A stretch of 64,000 nucleotides of DNA from Anabaena sp. FACHB-1237 (GTDB lineage: Bacteria; Cyanobacteriota; Cyanobacteriia; Cyanobacteriales; Nostocaceae). Within the stretch, counting starts at the first letter, position 1. Every line of letters starts with the position of its first letter. A program made the position numbers and the translations under genes. The DNA is taken from assembly GCF_014696225.1 (NCBI RefSeq), contig NZ_JACJPV010000017.1, forward strand, positions 1-64,000. Reading direction: 5' to 3'. Shown piece by piece: positions 1 to 8,325 of this stretch. The notes beneath the pieces are model-generated. The model searched no databases. It saw nothing but the letters and a program-made list of their open reading frames with translations, and was not told the DNA's origin.

Positions 1-1
1 G

Positions 2-382
2 TTGCATTGTGCTGTCGAGAGTTTAGTAATTTCTCTCATTCTCCCATACCGATTACTAGACGACCCTTATTTATCAATGCACTATTTTTTTATTCTGTCA
101 ATGCGTAAGTCCTATTTTAGTAAAGCAGCTTTTGTGAAAAGTTTGCAGAAATTAATTCCTGAAATTCAAGCTAAAGATATCATTCCTACCCATGCAGGAG
201 TTCGCGCTCAAGCATTAATGAATAATGGTTCTTTAGTTGATGATTTTTTAATCATTCAAGGTGAAAATTCCGTTCATGTTTGTAATGCTCCTTCTCCGGC
301 TGCAACTTCTTCTTTAGAAATTGGTAAGGCCATAGTAAATCAAATTCCAGCACCGCATCATTTACAAAGCTTGGTTAGTTAA
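2..382 (+). CDS. C-terminal part of an L-2-hydroxyglutarate oxidase-like protein (5' end outside window or truncated)
   Basis: The reading frame is open from the window edge to a TAA at 380-382. From about position 104 the peptide reads like the C-terminus of the FAD-dependent LhgO/L2HGDH family, with the motifs GVRAQAL, LVDDFLI and [17 protein letters not shown]. In the family this enzyme oxidises L-2-hydroxyglutarate to 2-oxoglutarate. The preceding ~34 residues do not resemble the part of the family expected there, so homology seems to start abruptly. That may mean a truncated gene, a frameshift or a junction with foreign DNA, and the gene may not be functional. The N-terminal FAD-binding domain is not in the window. 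Confidence 0.6.
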   Translation: MHCAVESLVISLILPYRLLDDPYLSMHYFFILSMRKSYFSKAAFVKSLQKLIPEIQAKDIIPTHAGVRAQALMNNGSLVDDFLIIQGENSVHVCNAPSPAATSSLEIGKAIVNQIPAPHHLQSLVS

Positions 383-551
383 TTGGTAATGGTTAATTGG
401 TAATTGATGATGGATGATCAACAATAGAAATTAATTACTAGATGAAATTACCAGATTAAAAATTGCTCTTCATTTCTGAATTAATGAGGATAGATTTTTC
501 ATGCAATTTATTCTGCAATTTTAGGAACACAATAAAAAGGACTTGAACAAA

Positions 552-1580
552 ATGAAAATATTAGTTACCGGAACAGAAGGTTATTTAGGTTCTTTATTAC
601 CTCCTTTATTAATGAAAAGATGTCATGAAGTCATAGGAGTAGATACTGGTTTTTATAAAGTTGGTTGGCTATATAATGGCACAGAATTGACTGCTAAAAC
701 TCTCAATAAAGACATTAGAGACATCAATCCTGAAGATTTAGAAGGTGTGGATGCAATAGTCCACATGGCGGAACTTTCTAACGATCCCACTGGACAATTA
801 GCACCGAATATAACTTATGATATTAATCATTTAGGTTCTGTTCGTTTAGCAAATTTAGCTAAAACTATGGGAGTGCGTCGTTTTGTGTATATGTCTTCTT
901 GTAGTGTTTATGGAGTAGCTAGTGAAGGTGATGTAACGGAAGAATCTCCTGTTAATCCCCAAACAGCTTATGCTGAATGTAAAACATTAGTTGAAAGAGA
1001 TGTTAAACCATTAGCTGATGATGATTTTTCGCCTACTTTTATGCGGAATGCTACAGCTTTTGGTGCTTCCCCAAGAATGAGATTTGATATTGTTTTAAAT
1101 AATTTATCGGGGTTAGCTTGGACAACAAAAGAAATTAAAATGACTAGTGATGGTACTCCTTGGCGGCCTTTAGTTCATGCTTTGGATATTTGTAAAGCCA
1201 TTGTTTGTGCGTTAGAAGCACCAAGAGATATTATCCATAATCAAGTTTTTAATGTGGGCGATACTAACAATAATTATCGGGTGAAAGAAATCGCCGAAAT
1301 TATCGCAGAAGTGTTTCCTGGTTGTAAATTATCCTTTGGTAATAATGGCTCAGATAATCGCAGTTATCGCGTTTCTTTTGAGAAAATTAATTCCACTCTT
1401 CCTGGTTTTAAATGTGATTGGAATGCTCAACAAGGAGCAGAACAATTATTTAAGCTGTTCAAACAAATTGACATGACAGAAGATACTTTCTTATTCCGAG
1501 GTTTTACCAGATTAAAACAACTGGAGTATTTAATTAGAACTCAACAAATTGATCAGAATTTTTTTTGGAATAACCGCTAA
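552..1580 (+). CDS. NAD-dependent nucleotide-sugar epimerase/dehydratase (extended SDR), HEP island
   Basis: A 342-residue extended short-chain dehydrogenase/reductase. The N-terminal Rossmann motif TGTEGYLG (residues 6-13) binds NAD(P). The catalytic Tyr/Lys pair is in YAECK (Y140, K144), preceded by the SSCSVYG segment. Such enzymes epimerise, dehydrate or reduce nucleotide-bound sugars in the cytoplasm. I chose ATG 552 because AAAGGA lies about 10 nt upstream; the TTG at 543 would sit too close to it. It opens a + strand run of polysaccharide genes and corresponds, from memory, to alr2827 of the Anabaena PCC 7120 HEP island. The exact substrate cannot be read from the sequence. Confidence 0.88.
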   Translation: MKILVTGTEGYLGSLLPPLLMKRCHEVIGVDTGFYKVGWLYNGTELTAKTLNKDIRDINPEDLEGVDAIVHMAELSNDPTGQLAPNITYDINHLGSVRLANLAKTMGVRRFVYMSSCSVYGVASEGDVTEESPVNPQTAYAECKTLVERDVKPLADDDFSPTFMRNATAFGASPRMRFDIVLNNLSGLAWTTKEIKMTSDGTPWRPLVHALDICKAIVCALEAPRDIIHNQVFNVGDTNNNYRVKEIAEIIAEVFPGCKLSFGNNGSDNRSYRVSFEKINSTLPGFKCDWNAQQGAEQLFKLFKQIDMTEDTFLFRGFTRLKQLEYLIRTQQIDQNFFWNNR

Positions 1581-1664
1581 AGTCCAATTTTAGAAATCAA
1601 TAAAATTCTGTTAATTCATGGTGCATCACAAGATTTAATATTCAATCTTTCAGGAAATTGTGTC

Positions 1665-2498
1665 ATGCTCAATCAGATTAAAGAAAAAGTCGCTCTAGTA
1701 CAAGATGAGTTAATTTATCAAGCTAAACTTCGGCAACACCACAGTCATTTACCTGTATTAGAAAAGAGAGATCGCATCATCGCTGAATCTTTGCAAAACA
1801 ATGGTATTGTCATTACCACACTAGAAGATTTAGGATTACCTTCCACTTCAGAAATGCTCAATGCAGCCCATAGTCTTTTACCACAAATGGGTAAACATAA
1901 TTATCCAGTTTATGCCCAAAACCCTCCAGAAATTTACACAGTTACAGACTTACCTCAATTTTACAATTGGGGTAAAGAACAAAGACTGCTAAATATTTTG
2001 GAAAACTATATTGGTCTTCCTGTAGCTTATCATGGGGTACAAATCCGTAAAGACTTTATCAATAAAAGTCAATTTAGCACTATGCTATGGCATAGAGATT
2101 CAGAAGATCGTCGCATTGTGAAAATAATTATTTATTTGAATGATGTGGAAGAAAAGGAAGGACCTTTTCAATATGTGCCTTCCTCCTTTACTTCTGGAAT
2201 AAATTTTTATCGTCTTTACTATCAACTTTATGAAAAAGGTATAGATGATGAAACACTCAATAAAATTGTCTCCAAATCAGCTTGGAAATCTTGTTGTGGT
2301 CCAGCAGGTACAGTAATTATAGCTGATACAAACCGACTTTTACATCATGGAACTGTCCGCACATCGGAGCGTTCTACATTGTTTTTTGCCTATACAGCTA
2401 ATCCTCCTAAAAGAGCAGAACTTTGTACTCAATATTGGGACAATACTTTTCCCCGATTAGAATTATCTAGTCAAAATTTCCATCTCAAGAATCAGTAA
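1665..2498 (+). CDS. Fe(II)/2-oxoglutarate-dependent oxygenase, phytanoyl-CoA dioxygenase-like (copy 1)
   Basis: A 277-residue protein with the facial triad of the PhyH-like 2-oxoglutarate oxygenases: WHRD supplies H143 and D145, and LLHHGT supplies the distal His (H227/H228), followed by R236 that would bind 2-oxoglutarate. Family members hydroxylate small molecules or lipid/sugar intermediates using O2 and 2-oxoglutarate. AGGAAA precedes the ATG. It is a paralogue of the gene at 3771-4613, with identical spacing of the metal ligands, and a GT2 gene lies between them. The context implies modification of a polysaccharide or lipid-linked intermediate, but the substrate is unknown. Confidence 0.8.
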   Translation: MLNQIKEKVALVQDELIYQAKLRQHHSHLPVLEKRDRIIAESLQNNGIVITTLEDLGLPSTSEMLNAAHSLLPQMGKHNYPVYAQNPPEIYTVTDLPQFYNWGKEQRLLNILENYIGLPVAYHGVQIRKDFINKSQFSTMLWHRDSEDRRIVKIIIYLNDVEEKEGPFQYVPSSFTSGINFYRLYYQLYEKGIDDETLNKIVSKSAWKSCCGPAGTVIIADTNRLLHHGTVRTSERSTLFFAYTANPPKRAELCTQYWDNTFPRLELSSQNFHLKNQ

Positions 2499-2621
2499 TT
2501 AGGATAACTACTTCAGTAAAATTAATTATACATTTTCCTGTCTGCTCCCTTTTCTCTTCCTAAAACGTGTAATTTATTTTGCATAACTACTTATCTAAGA
2601 TTTGAGGATAAATATAGAACC

Positions 2622-3608
2622 ATGAATAAATTACTGAGCATAGCCATCCCTACATATAATCGTGCAGGATTACTGGATAAACAATTAACATGGTTGGCTA
2701 AATCTATCAAAGGTTTTGAATCAGAATGTGAAATCATTGTTTCTGATAACTGTTCTGAAGATGATACCCAAGAAATCATTAAAAAATGGCAATTATTATT
2801 ATCAAATATAACTTTTCACAACAATAGAAATCCTGAAAATATTGGGGTGATGAGAAATATTGCCTACTGTATTAACGCAGCAAAAACTCAGTATGTTTGG
2901 ACAATTAGCGATGATGATAGAATTGGTGATCAAGCCATAGATTATATCGTTAAAACTTTAGTGCAAGAGCCAGATTTATCACTACTCATTTTAAATTTTT
3001 CCTGTCGCCATGAAGTAACAGGTGAGTTATTGTATGAGCGCTGTTATAAGAATGCTACTGGAAAAACTGAAATTAATGGTAAAGCAGTATTTGAAAAATG
3101 TATCCAGGAAAATCGCTCTGGTGTACAGTTAATGTCTGCTGAAGTTTACAAAACAGAATTAGCTCAGTCTGCGCTGAAAAAATGGCCAGATGGGATAAAA
3201 AATTTAGATTATCAAGTTTATTTAACTGGTTTTTGTGCCTTTTATGGTAGTGTCAAAATCAGTCAAGAAACTTATTTAGAAAATGCTTTTGGGACTAGTC
3301 ATTGGATGCTAAAACCTAAAGTATTACTGCAAATGCAATACAGTTATTCGCCACAATTGAATATCAAATTAATAGAAATTGGCTACTCCAAAGCTTTTTG
3401 TCATCAGTTAGTGCGTCAGCATTTTCATGAAAATAACTGGCGAGTTTTCTTTGGTGCTTTAAAAAGATGGCCAATTATCGCGGTGACTACTTTAATTCCT
3501 TATCTGGGGTTAGTGGGTGCATCAGTGTTAGAAAGTGCTGTAGCACAACAGGAAGCAGTAGAAGGTAGAACTTCTCAAGTGCGGAGTACGCGAAATAAGG
3601 ATAACTAA
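2622..3608 (+). CDS. Glycosyltransferase family 2
   Basis: A 328-residue GT-A fold glycosyltransferase. The N-terminus SIAIPTYNRAGLLDKQL and the nucleotide-binding SDNCSEDDTQE are classic GT2, and ISDDDR (D97-D99) gives the DXD metal/UDP-sugar motif. The C-terminal ~60 residues contain a hydrophobic stretch that may touch the membrane. It is flanked by the two oxygenase paralogues at 1665 and 3771. It probably adds one sugar to the lipid-linked HEP repeat unit on the cytoplasmic side. Donor and acceptor cannot be inferred. Confidence 0.88.
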   Translation: MNKLLSIAIPTYNRAGLLDKQLTWLAKSIKGFESECEIIVSDNCSEDDTQEIIKKWQLLLSNITFHNNRNPENIGVMRNIAYCINAAKTQYVWTISDDDRIGDQAIDYIVKTLVQEPDLSLLILNFSCRHEVTGELLYERCYKNATGKTEINGKAVFEKCIQENRSGVQLMSAEVYKTELAQSALKKWPDGIKNLDYQVYLTGFCAFYGSVKISQETYLENAFGTSHWMLKPKVLLQMQYSYSPQLNIKLIEIGYSKAFCHQLVRQHFHENNWRVFFGALKRWPIIAVTTLIPYLGLVGASVLESAVAQQEAVEGRTSQVRSTRNKDN

Positions 3609-3770
3609 TTTTTCATAATTCAGGAGTTATGAATTAATGAAATTTTTGCAGTTATTTGTTGTTAATTAAAAACTTGCTGCCGTGGATTTATATTACACAC
3701 AAATATTCTGAATGCTGACTCCTGAATTTTTACCAAAGTGTCAGTAAATAATTAATGAAGAGTAAATATC

Positions 3771-4613
3771 ATGATCAATACAATCAAGGCTCAAACATCA
3801 GCCCTAGTTTATGAATTAAATTATATGCAGGCATTAGTTAAGCATCGCAAAAATTTACCTAAATTAGCAGCAAGCGATCGCTTAATTCTTAATTCCCTGA
3901 ACCGTGATTGTATTTATATGACAAATCTCACGGATTTAGGTTTTAGCTCAACTTCCACCTTGCTAAATGCTGCCCATTCTCTATTACCAAGTATAGTAAA
4001 AGATAACCATAGTGATTCACTCCGAACTCCACCAAAAATCTACACGGTTACAGATTTACCAGAATTTTCCAACTGGGGAAAAGAAACAAGATTACTCAAT
4101 ATTATCGAAAATTATATTGGTCTTCCTGTTGCCTATCAGGGTGTACATTTACGCAAAGATTTTGCCTGTAAAGATCAGTTTGCCACATTACTATGGCATA
4201 GAGATATAGAAGATAGAAGATTTATCAAAATCATTGTTTATTTGAATGATGTGGAAGAAAAGCATGGTCCTTTTGAATATATCCCATTGTCTTATACTTC
4301 TTTATATCATCCTAATTATTATCGAATTCAATCTAAAATTAATACTTCGGGAGGAATAAACGATGAAACACTAAATCAGATTATTCCCAAATCAGCTTGG
4401 AAGTCTTGTCCAGGTCCTGCTGGTACAGTGATTATTGTTGATACAAGAAGACTTTTACATCATGGTACTCTCCGCACAGAAGAAAGATCAACATTATTTT
4501 TTGCCTACGGTTCTACTTCTCGCAAATACCCAGAACTTTGTAATCATTTTTGGGATGATTCTCATTTCAAACCTGTTTTGTCTAGGCAATATGATCAGGG
4601 TGTAAATAATTAG
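3771..4613 (+). CDS. Fe(II)/2-oxoglutarate-dependent oxygenase, phytanoyl-CoA dioxygenase-like (copy 2)
   Basis: A 280-residue paralogue of the protein at 1665-2498. Both share EDRR, YLNDVEEK and the segment RLLHHGT, and the Fe ligands fall at the same numbers (H143, D145 in LWHRD; distal His in LLHHGT; Arg in ERSTLFFAY). The copies differ most at the N-terminus and in the loop after YIPLSYTS, so they may act on different positions or substrates. The two genes probably arose by duplication around the GT2 gene. Function as for copy 1: an O2-consuming tailoring oxygenase of unknown substrate. Confidence 0.8.
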   Translation: MINTIKAQTSALVYELNYMQALVKHRKNLPKLAASDRLILNSLNRDCIYMTNLTDLGFSSTSTLLNAAHSLLPSIVKDNHSDSLRTPPKIYTVTDLPEFSNWGKETRLLNIIENYIGLPVAYQGVHLRKDFACKDQFATLLWHRDIEDRRFIKIIVYLNDVEEKHGPFEYIPLSYTSLYHPNYYRIQSKINTSGGINDETLNQIIPKSAWKSCPGPAGTVIIVDTRRLLHHGTLRTEERSTLFFAYGSTSRKYPELCNHFWDDSHFKPVLSRQYDQGVNN

Positions 4614-4689
4614 TTTTTTTGTGTTAATAATAAAATTCAGAAAATCCTAATTTTCTGCCAATTACCAATTCTACATAGGATGATGATTC

Positions 4690-5235
4690 ATGATTTTTAC
4701 CTCCACTAAACTAGCAGGTGCTTTCATTATTGACTTAGAAGAAAAACCAGATCATCGTGGTTTTTTTGCTCGGACTTTTTGCGCTGATGAATTTGTAGCT
4801 CATGGTTTAAAACCCACCGTTGCCCAATGCAATCTTTCTTTTAATCATAAAAAAGGCACTTTGCGCGGAATGCACTATCAAATTCTCCCCGCAGCAGAAA
4901 CAAAATTAATTCGCTGCACTAAAGGAGCAATTTATGATGTAATTGTGGATATGCGTCCCGATTCTCCCACTTATTTAACTCATATTGGTGTGGAATTAAC
5001 AGCCGAAAATCGTCGCGCTTTATATGTTCCAGAAATGTTTGCTCATGGTTATCAAGCATTAACAGATAATGCCGAAGTTATTTATCAAGTGGGCGAATTT
5101 TACACTCCTGGATATGAGAGAGGTTTACGTTATGACGATCCCATTTTAGATATTTCCTGGCCAATTCCTGTAACTGAAATTTCTGAAAAAGATCAAAATT
5201 GGGCTTTACTAGAATCTGTATTAATTGGAGTTTAA
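4690..5235 (+). CDS. rfbC: dTDP-4-dehydrorhamnose 3,5-epimerase family protein (RmlC/RfbC-like)
   Basis: A 181-residue cupin epimerase of normal length for RmlC. The catalytic residues sit almost at the usual numbers: H62 in LRGMHYQ, K72 in TKLIRC and Y132 in VIYQVGEFYTP. The family inverts C3 and C5 of a dTDP-4-keto-6-deoxyhexose. No rmlA, rmlB or rmlD lies in the window, so it may act on another NDP-4-keto sugar made with the epimerase/dehydratase at 552. Its stop lies one base before the ATG of the next gene, which indicates an operon. It matches alr2830 of PCC 7120 from memory. Confidence 0.9.
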   Translation: MIFTSTKLAGAFIIDLEEKPDHRGFFARTFCADEFVAHGLKPTVAQCNLSFNHKKGTLRGMHYQILPAAETKLIRCTKGAIYDVIVDMRPDSPTYLTHIGVELTAENRRALYVPEMFAHGYQALTDNAEVIYQVGEFYTPGYERGLRYDDPILDISWPIPVTEISEKDQNWALLESVLIGV

Positions 5236-5236
5236 A

Positions 5237-6550
5237 ATGATTATTGTTGATAAGGCTTTAAAGGCTTGTGCTACTATTGGTAAATCTGTCAAAGTTGGCA
5301 TGATTGGCGCTGGTTTTATGGGGCGAGGAATTGCCAATCAAATCATCAATTCTGTACCAGGAATGGAGTTAGTTGCTATTGCTAACCGCAACATAGATAA
5401 GGCTCAAAGAGCTTATTTAGAAGCAGGAATTGAAGATATTAAAGTTGTTAGTAGTGTCACTGATTTAGAAGATAAAATTGCTCAACATCAGTATGCAATT
5501 ACCGATGATGCCATGTTACTTTGTCAAGCGGAAGGCATAGATGCAATCATTGAGGTGACAGGAACTATTGAATACGCCGCACACTTAGTCATGTCTGCGA
5601 TCGCCTATCAAAAGCATATCGTTTTAATGAACGCCGAACTTGATGGAACAATTGGACCGATCCTCAAAGTACACGCAGACAGAGCAGGTATCATTCTAAC
5701 AGCCTGTGATGGTGATCAACCGGGGGTAGAAATGAACCTCTACCGCTTTGTGCAAAGTATCGGTTTAACACCCCTATTATGCGGCAATATTAAAGGTTTA
5801 CAAGACCCCTACCGCAACCCCACCACTCAAGCAGGTTTTGCCGAACGCTGGGGACAAAATCCCGCCATGGTGACAAGTTTTGCCGATGGTACAAAAATCT
5901 CCTTTGAACAGGCCATAGTCGCTAACGCTACGGGGATGAAAGTAGCTAAACGTGGTATGTTAGGATACAATTACACAGGTCATGTAGATGAAATGACCAA
6001 GATGTATGATATCGAACAACTACAGGAATTGGGTGGTATAGTTGACTATGTTGTAGGTACAAAACCTAGTCCTGGAGTATTTGTTTTTGCTAGTCACCCT
6101 GATCCTAAACAGCGCCACTATCTTAACCTGTATAAATTAGGTGAAGGACCCCTTTATAGTTTTTACACTCCCTATCATTTATGTCATTTTGAAGTGCCAT
6201 TATCCGTAGCGCGAGCGGTACTATTCCATGATGCTGTATTGAGTCCTATTGCTGGTCCAGTGGTGGATGTTGTCACCACAGCTAAAATTAACTTAAAAGC
6301 TGGTGAAATATTGGATGGAATTGGTCAATATATGACCTACGGACAATGTGAAAATTCTGATATTGCGATCAACCAAAATTTATTACCAATGGGAATAGCA
6401 GAAGGTTGTCGTTTAAAGCGAGATATTCCACAAGATCAAGTATTAACTTACGATGATGTGGAAGTACCTAAAGGTAGACTTTGTGATCAATTACGTGCTG
6501 AACAGACAGAATATTTTGCCAGTAGTAAAACCTTAGTCTTAGCTCATTAA
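5237..6550 (+). CDS. NAD(P)-dependent oxidoreductase with C-terminal SAF domain
   Basis: A 437-residue protein. Near the N-terminus VGMIGAGFMGRG (GxGxxG at residues 24-29) is a Rossmann NAD(P)-binding motif like that of Gfo/Idh and homoserine dehydrogenases. The last ~90 residues resemble an SAF (antifreeze-like) domain, containing VLTYDDVEVPKGRL. Enzymes of this build oxidise or reduce sugar-derived acids or aldehydes. ATG 5237 is chosen because GGAG at 5227-5230 is well placed; the TTG at 5225 would overlap the preceding gene. Position next to rfbC suggests a role in making a modified sugar donor for HEP; the reaction is unknown. Confidence 0.75.
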   Translation: MIIVDKALKACATIGKSVKVGMIGAGFMGRGIANQIINSVPGMELVAIANRNIDKAQRAYLEAGIEDIKVVSSVTDLEDKIAQHQYAITDDAMLLCQAEGIDAIIEVTGTIEYAAHLVMSAIAYQKHIVLMNAELDGTIGPILKVHADRAGIILTACDGDQPGVEMNLYRFVQSIGLTPLLCGNIKGLQDPYRNPTTQAGFAERWGQNPAMVTSFADGTKISFEQAIVANATGMKVAKRGMLGYNYTGHVDEMTKMYDIEQLQELGGIVDYVVGTKPSPGVFVFASHPDPKQRHYLNLYKLGEGPLYSFYTPYHLCHFEVPLSVARAVLFHDAVLSPIAGPVVDVVTTAKINLKAGEILDGIGQYMTYGQCENSDIAINQNLLPMGIAEGCRLKRDIPQDQVLTYDDVEVPKGRLCDQLRAEQTEYFASSKTLVLAH

Positions 6551-7089
6551 TTGTATCAGTAAAAATGTTCATCTTGATATAATTTTTTGCACTGAACAAC
6601 ATCATACCCAGTTAATGAACCTCAAGAAAAATGTTCATCATGATAGATTTATTCCTCTGGTATCAGCCATGAATTATTTGCTACAAAATAGCATATTTAT
6701 CAGGGATAATTTAGCAAAAAGTATCATCTAATTTGCCTTAAATACTAAGAATAAATTCAGAGGTTTCCTGATCAGTTTATTTGACCTCTGAATTTATTTA
6801 TATCAAAATATAAATGTTGTAAATCCTAGGATTATTGGTTTAATTACCATTAATGCAATGAGGTATTATTCGGTGCATACTCATAAGAAAAACACAATAA
6901 TATCTCATGTAATTGCCTAAAAGTATAGTCCTTTAGGTATAAAAATAGAAATCAGATTCCCAAATGCTGTTTTCTGTAGTAGATGATTGGATATAATCAA
7001 ATTTTTTACAAATTAGTTAAAGACAATCAACTGCTAAATCAGTTCTATTAATTCATACTCAGTAACTCATTAATCGAGGGTGAAAATTG
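6551..7089. other. Intergenic region with a spaced direct repeat, candidate promoter of the second HEP block
   Basis: About 540 bases without a gene. An 18-bp near-identical direct repeat, AAAATGTTCATCTTGATA at 6562-6579 and its one-mismatch copy at 6628-6645, lies just after the oxidoreductase gene, with the second copy forming part of a short ATGAAC/GTTCAT inverted pair. The rest is AT-rich and shows no NtcA-type GTA-N8-TAC palindrome that I could find. A promoter for the glycosyltransferase-wzc genes most likely lies here. Confidence 0.4.
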
Positions 7090-8190
7090 ATGAAAATTGC
7101 TCTTGTTCATGACTACCTAACCCAGCGTGGAGGCGCAGAGCGCGTATTTGAACTATTGTGTAAACACTATCCTAACGCTGATATTTTCACATCATTATAT
7201 GATGCAGAAAAAACTATTGATCTACAAGAAAGAATCATCAAAACCACATTTTTACAAAACATTCCTGGGGCAAAAAAATACTTTCGGATGTTAGCACCCT
7301 TATACTTTCCTGCATTTCGATCTTTAGACCTACAGGATTACGATTTAATTATTAGTAGTAGTACAAGTTTTGCCAAATCCGTTAGAAAAAAACCTACTGC
7401 CCAACATATTTGTTTTTGTCATAATGTTACCAGATTTCTTTGGGATACACAAACTTATTTACGGGAATATAGCGATTATAAATACTTTGCTCCTATGATT
7501 GAGAAAATATTTGAAATCATGAGAAAAGTAGATTTGCAATATGCCCAAGAACCAGATATTTACATAGCTAATTCTAGTATAGTTGCCCAAAGAATCCAAA
7601 ATATTTATCATAAAAAAGCCCTAGTAATCAACTATCCTATTGATACTAGCAACTTTGTTTTTTCTGAAAATAAAGAAGATTATTATTTAGCATCAGCCAG
7701 AATGATTAGTTATAAACGTCTAGATATTATTATCGAGGCTTTTAACTGGTTAGGAGGTCAATTATTAATTTCAGGAGATGGACCAGAACAGCAAAAATTA
7801 AAAGATCATGCCTTACCAAATATTCATTTTTTAGGGCATATTAGTGATAGTAAACGTAAACAATTATTTGCCAATGCTAAATCAATAATTGTCGCAGCTT
7901 TAGAAGATTATGGTTTAGTACCAGTGGAAGCAAATGCTAGTGGTACACCAGTTATAGCCTATGGTGCAGGTGGAGTATTAGACACACAAATTCCAGGAAA
8001 AACAGGAGTATTTTTCAAAAAACAAACACCATGTTCATTACAAACAGCATTATTAGAAGCAAAAAGAATATCCTGGGATTATTATAAAATCCATCATCAT
8101 GCCATTACAAATTTTTCAGAATCAGCATTTTTTAATAAAGTTAGCAAAATAATTGATCACAACACAGGATTACATCCCTTATATCTTTAA
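7090..8190 (+). CDS. Glycosyltransferase family 4 (GT-B)
   Basis: A 366-residue GT-B enzyme. The N-terminus MKIALVHDYLTQRGGAERV contains the GGAE acceptor-side loop of GT4. The C-terminal donor domain has SARMISYKRLDIIIEAF and ALEDYGLVPVEANASGTPV, the E-x7-E type nucleotide-sugar site. ATG 7090 is preferred because GAGG at about 7077-7080 is correctly spaced; the TTG just before it is less likely. Many relatives are mannosyltransferases, which would suit the mannose-rich backbone of HEP, but that is inference. It follows the 540-bp intergenic region and precedes the wzc-like gene. Confidence 0.87.
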   Translation: MKIALVHDYLTQRGGAERVFELLCKHYPNADIFTSLYDAEKTIDLQERIIKTTFLQNIPGAKKYFRMLAPLYFPAFRSLDLQDYDLIISSSTSFAKSVRKKPTAQHICFCHNVTRFLWDTQTYLREYSDYKYFAPMIEKIFEIMRKVDLQYAQEPDIYIANSSIVAQRIQNIYHKKALVINYPIDTSNFVFSENKEDYYLASARMISYKRLDIIIEAFNWLGGQLLISGDGPEQQKLKDHALPNIHFLGHISDSKRKQLFANAKSIIVAALEDYGLVPVEANASGTPVIAYGAGGVLDTQIPGKTGVFFKKQTPCSLQTALLEAKRISWDYYKIHHHAITNFSESAFFNKVSKIIDHNTGLHPLYL

Positions 8191-8200
8191 CTCCTTGTAG

Positions 8201-8264
8201 GTTGGGTTTACAAACGAAACCCAACATTTTTAAAAGTACGTTTGTTTACAAAGCAAACCCAACA
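8201..8264. repeat. Palindrome GTTGGG/CCCAAC with a second, half copy
   Basis: Positions 8201-8225 form a hairpin with arms GTTGGGTTT and AAACCCAAC. A second half copy follows at 8243-8264 (ending AAACCCAAC). It lies 10 nt after the GT4 stop and could act as a terminator or attenuator before the wzc-like gene. A degenerate relative is at 46334-46364. Confidence 0.6.
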
Positions 8265-8325
8265 TTTTACATAAACTAAATCATCAATTATTTACCTAAC
8301 ATCACAAAAAATAAGGATAATAAAA

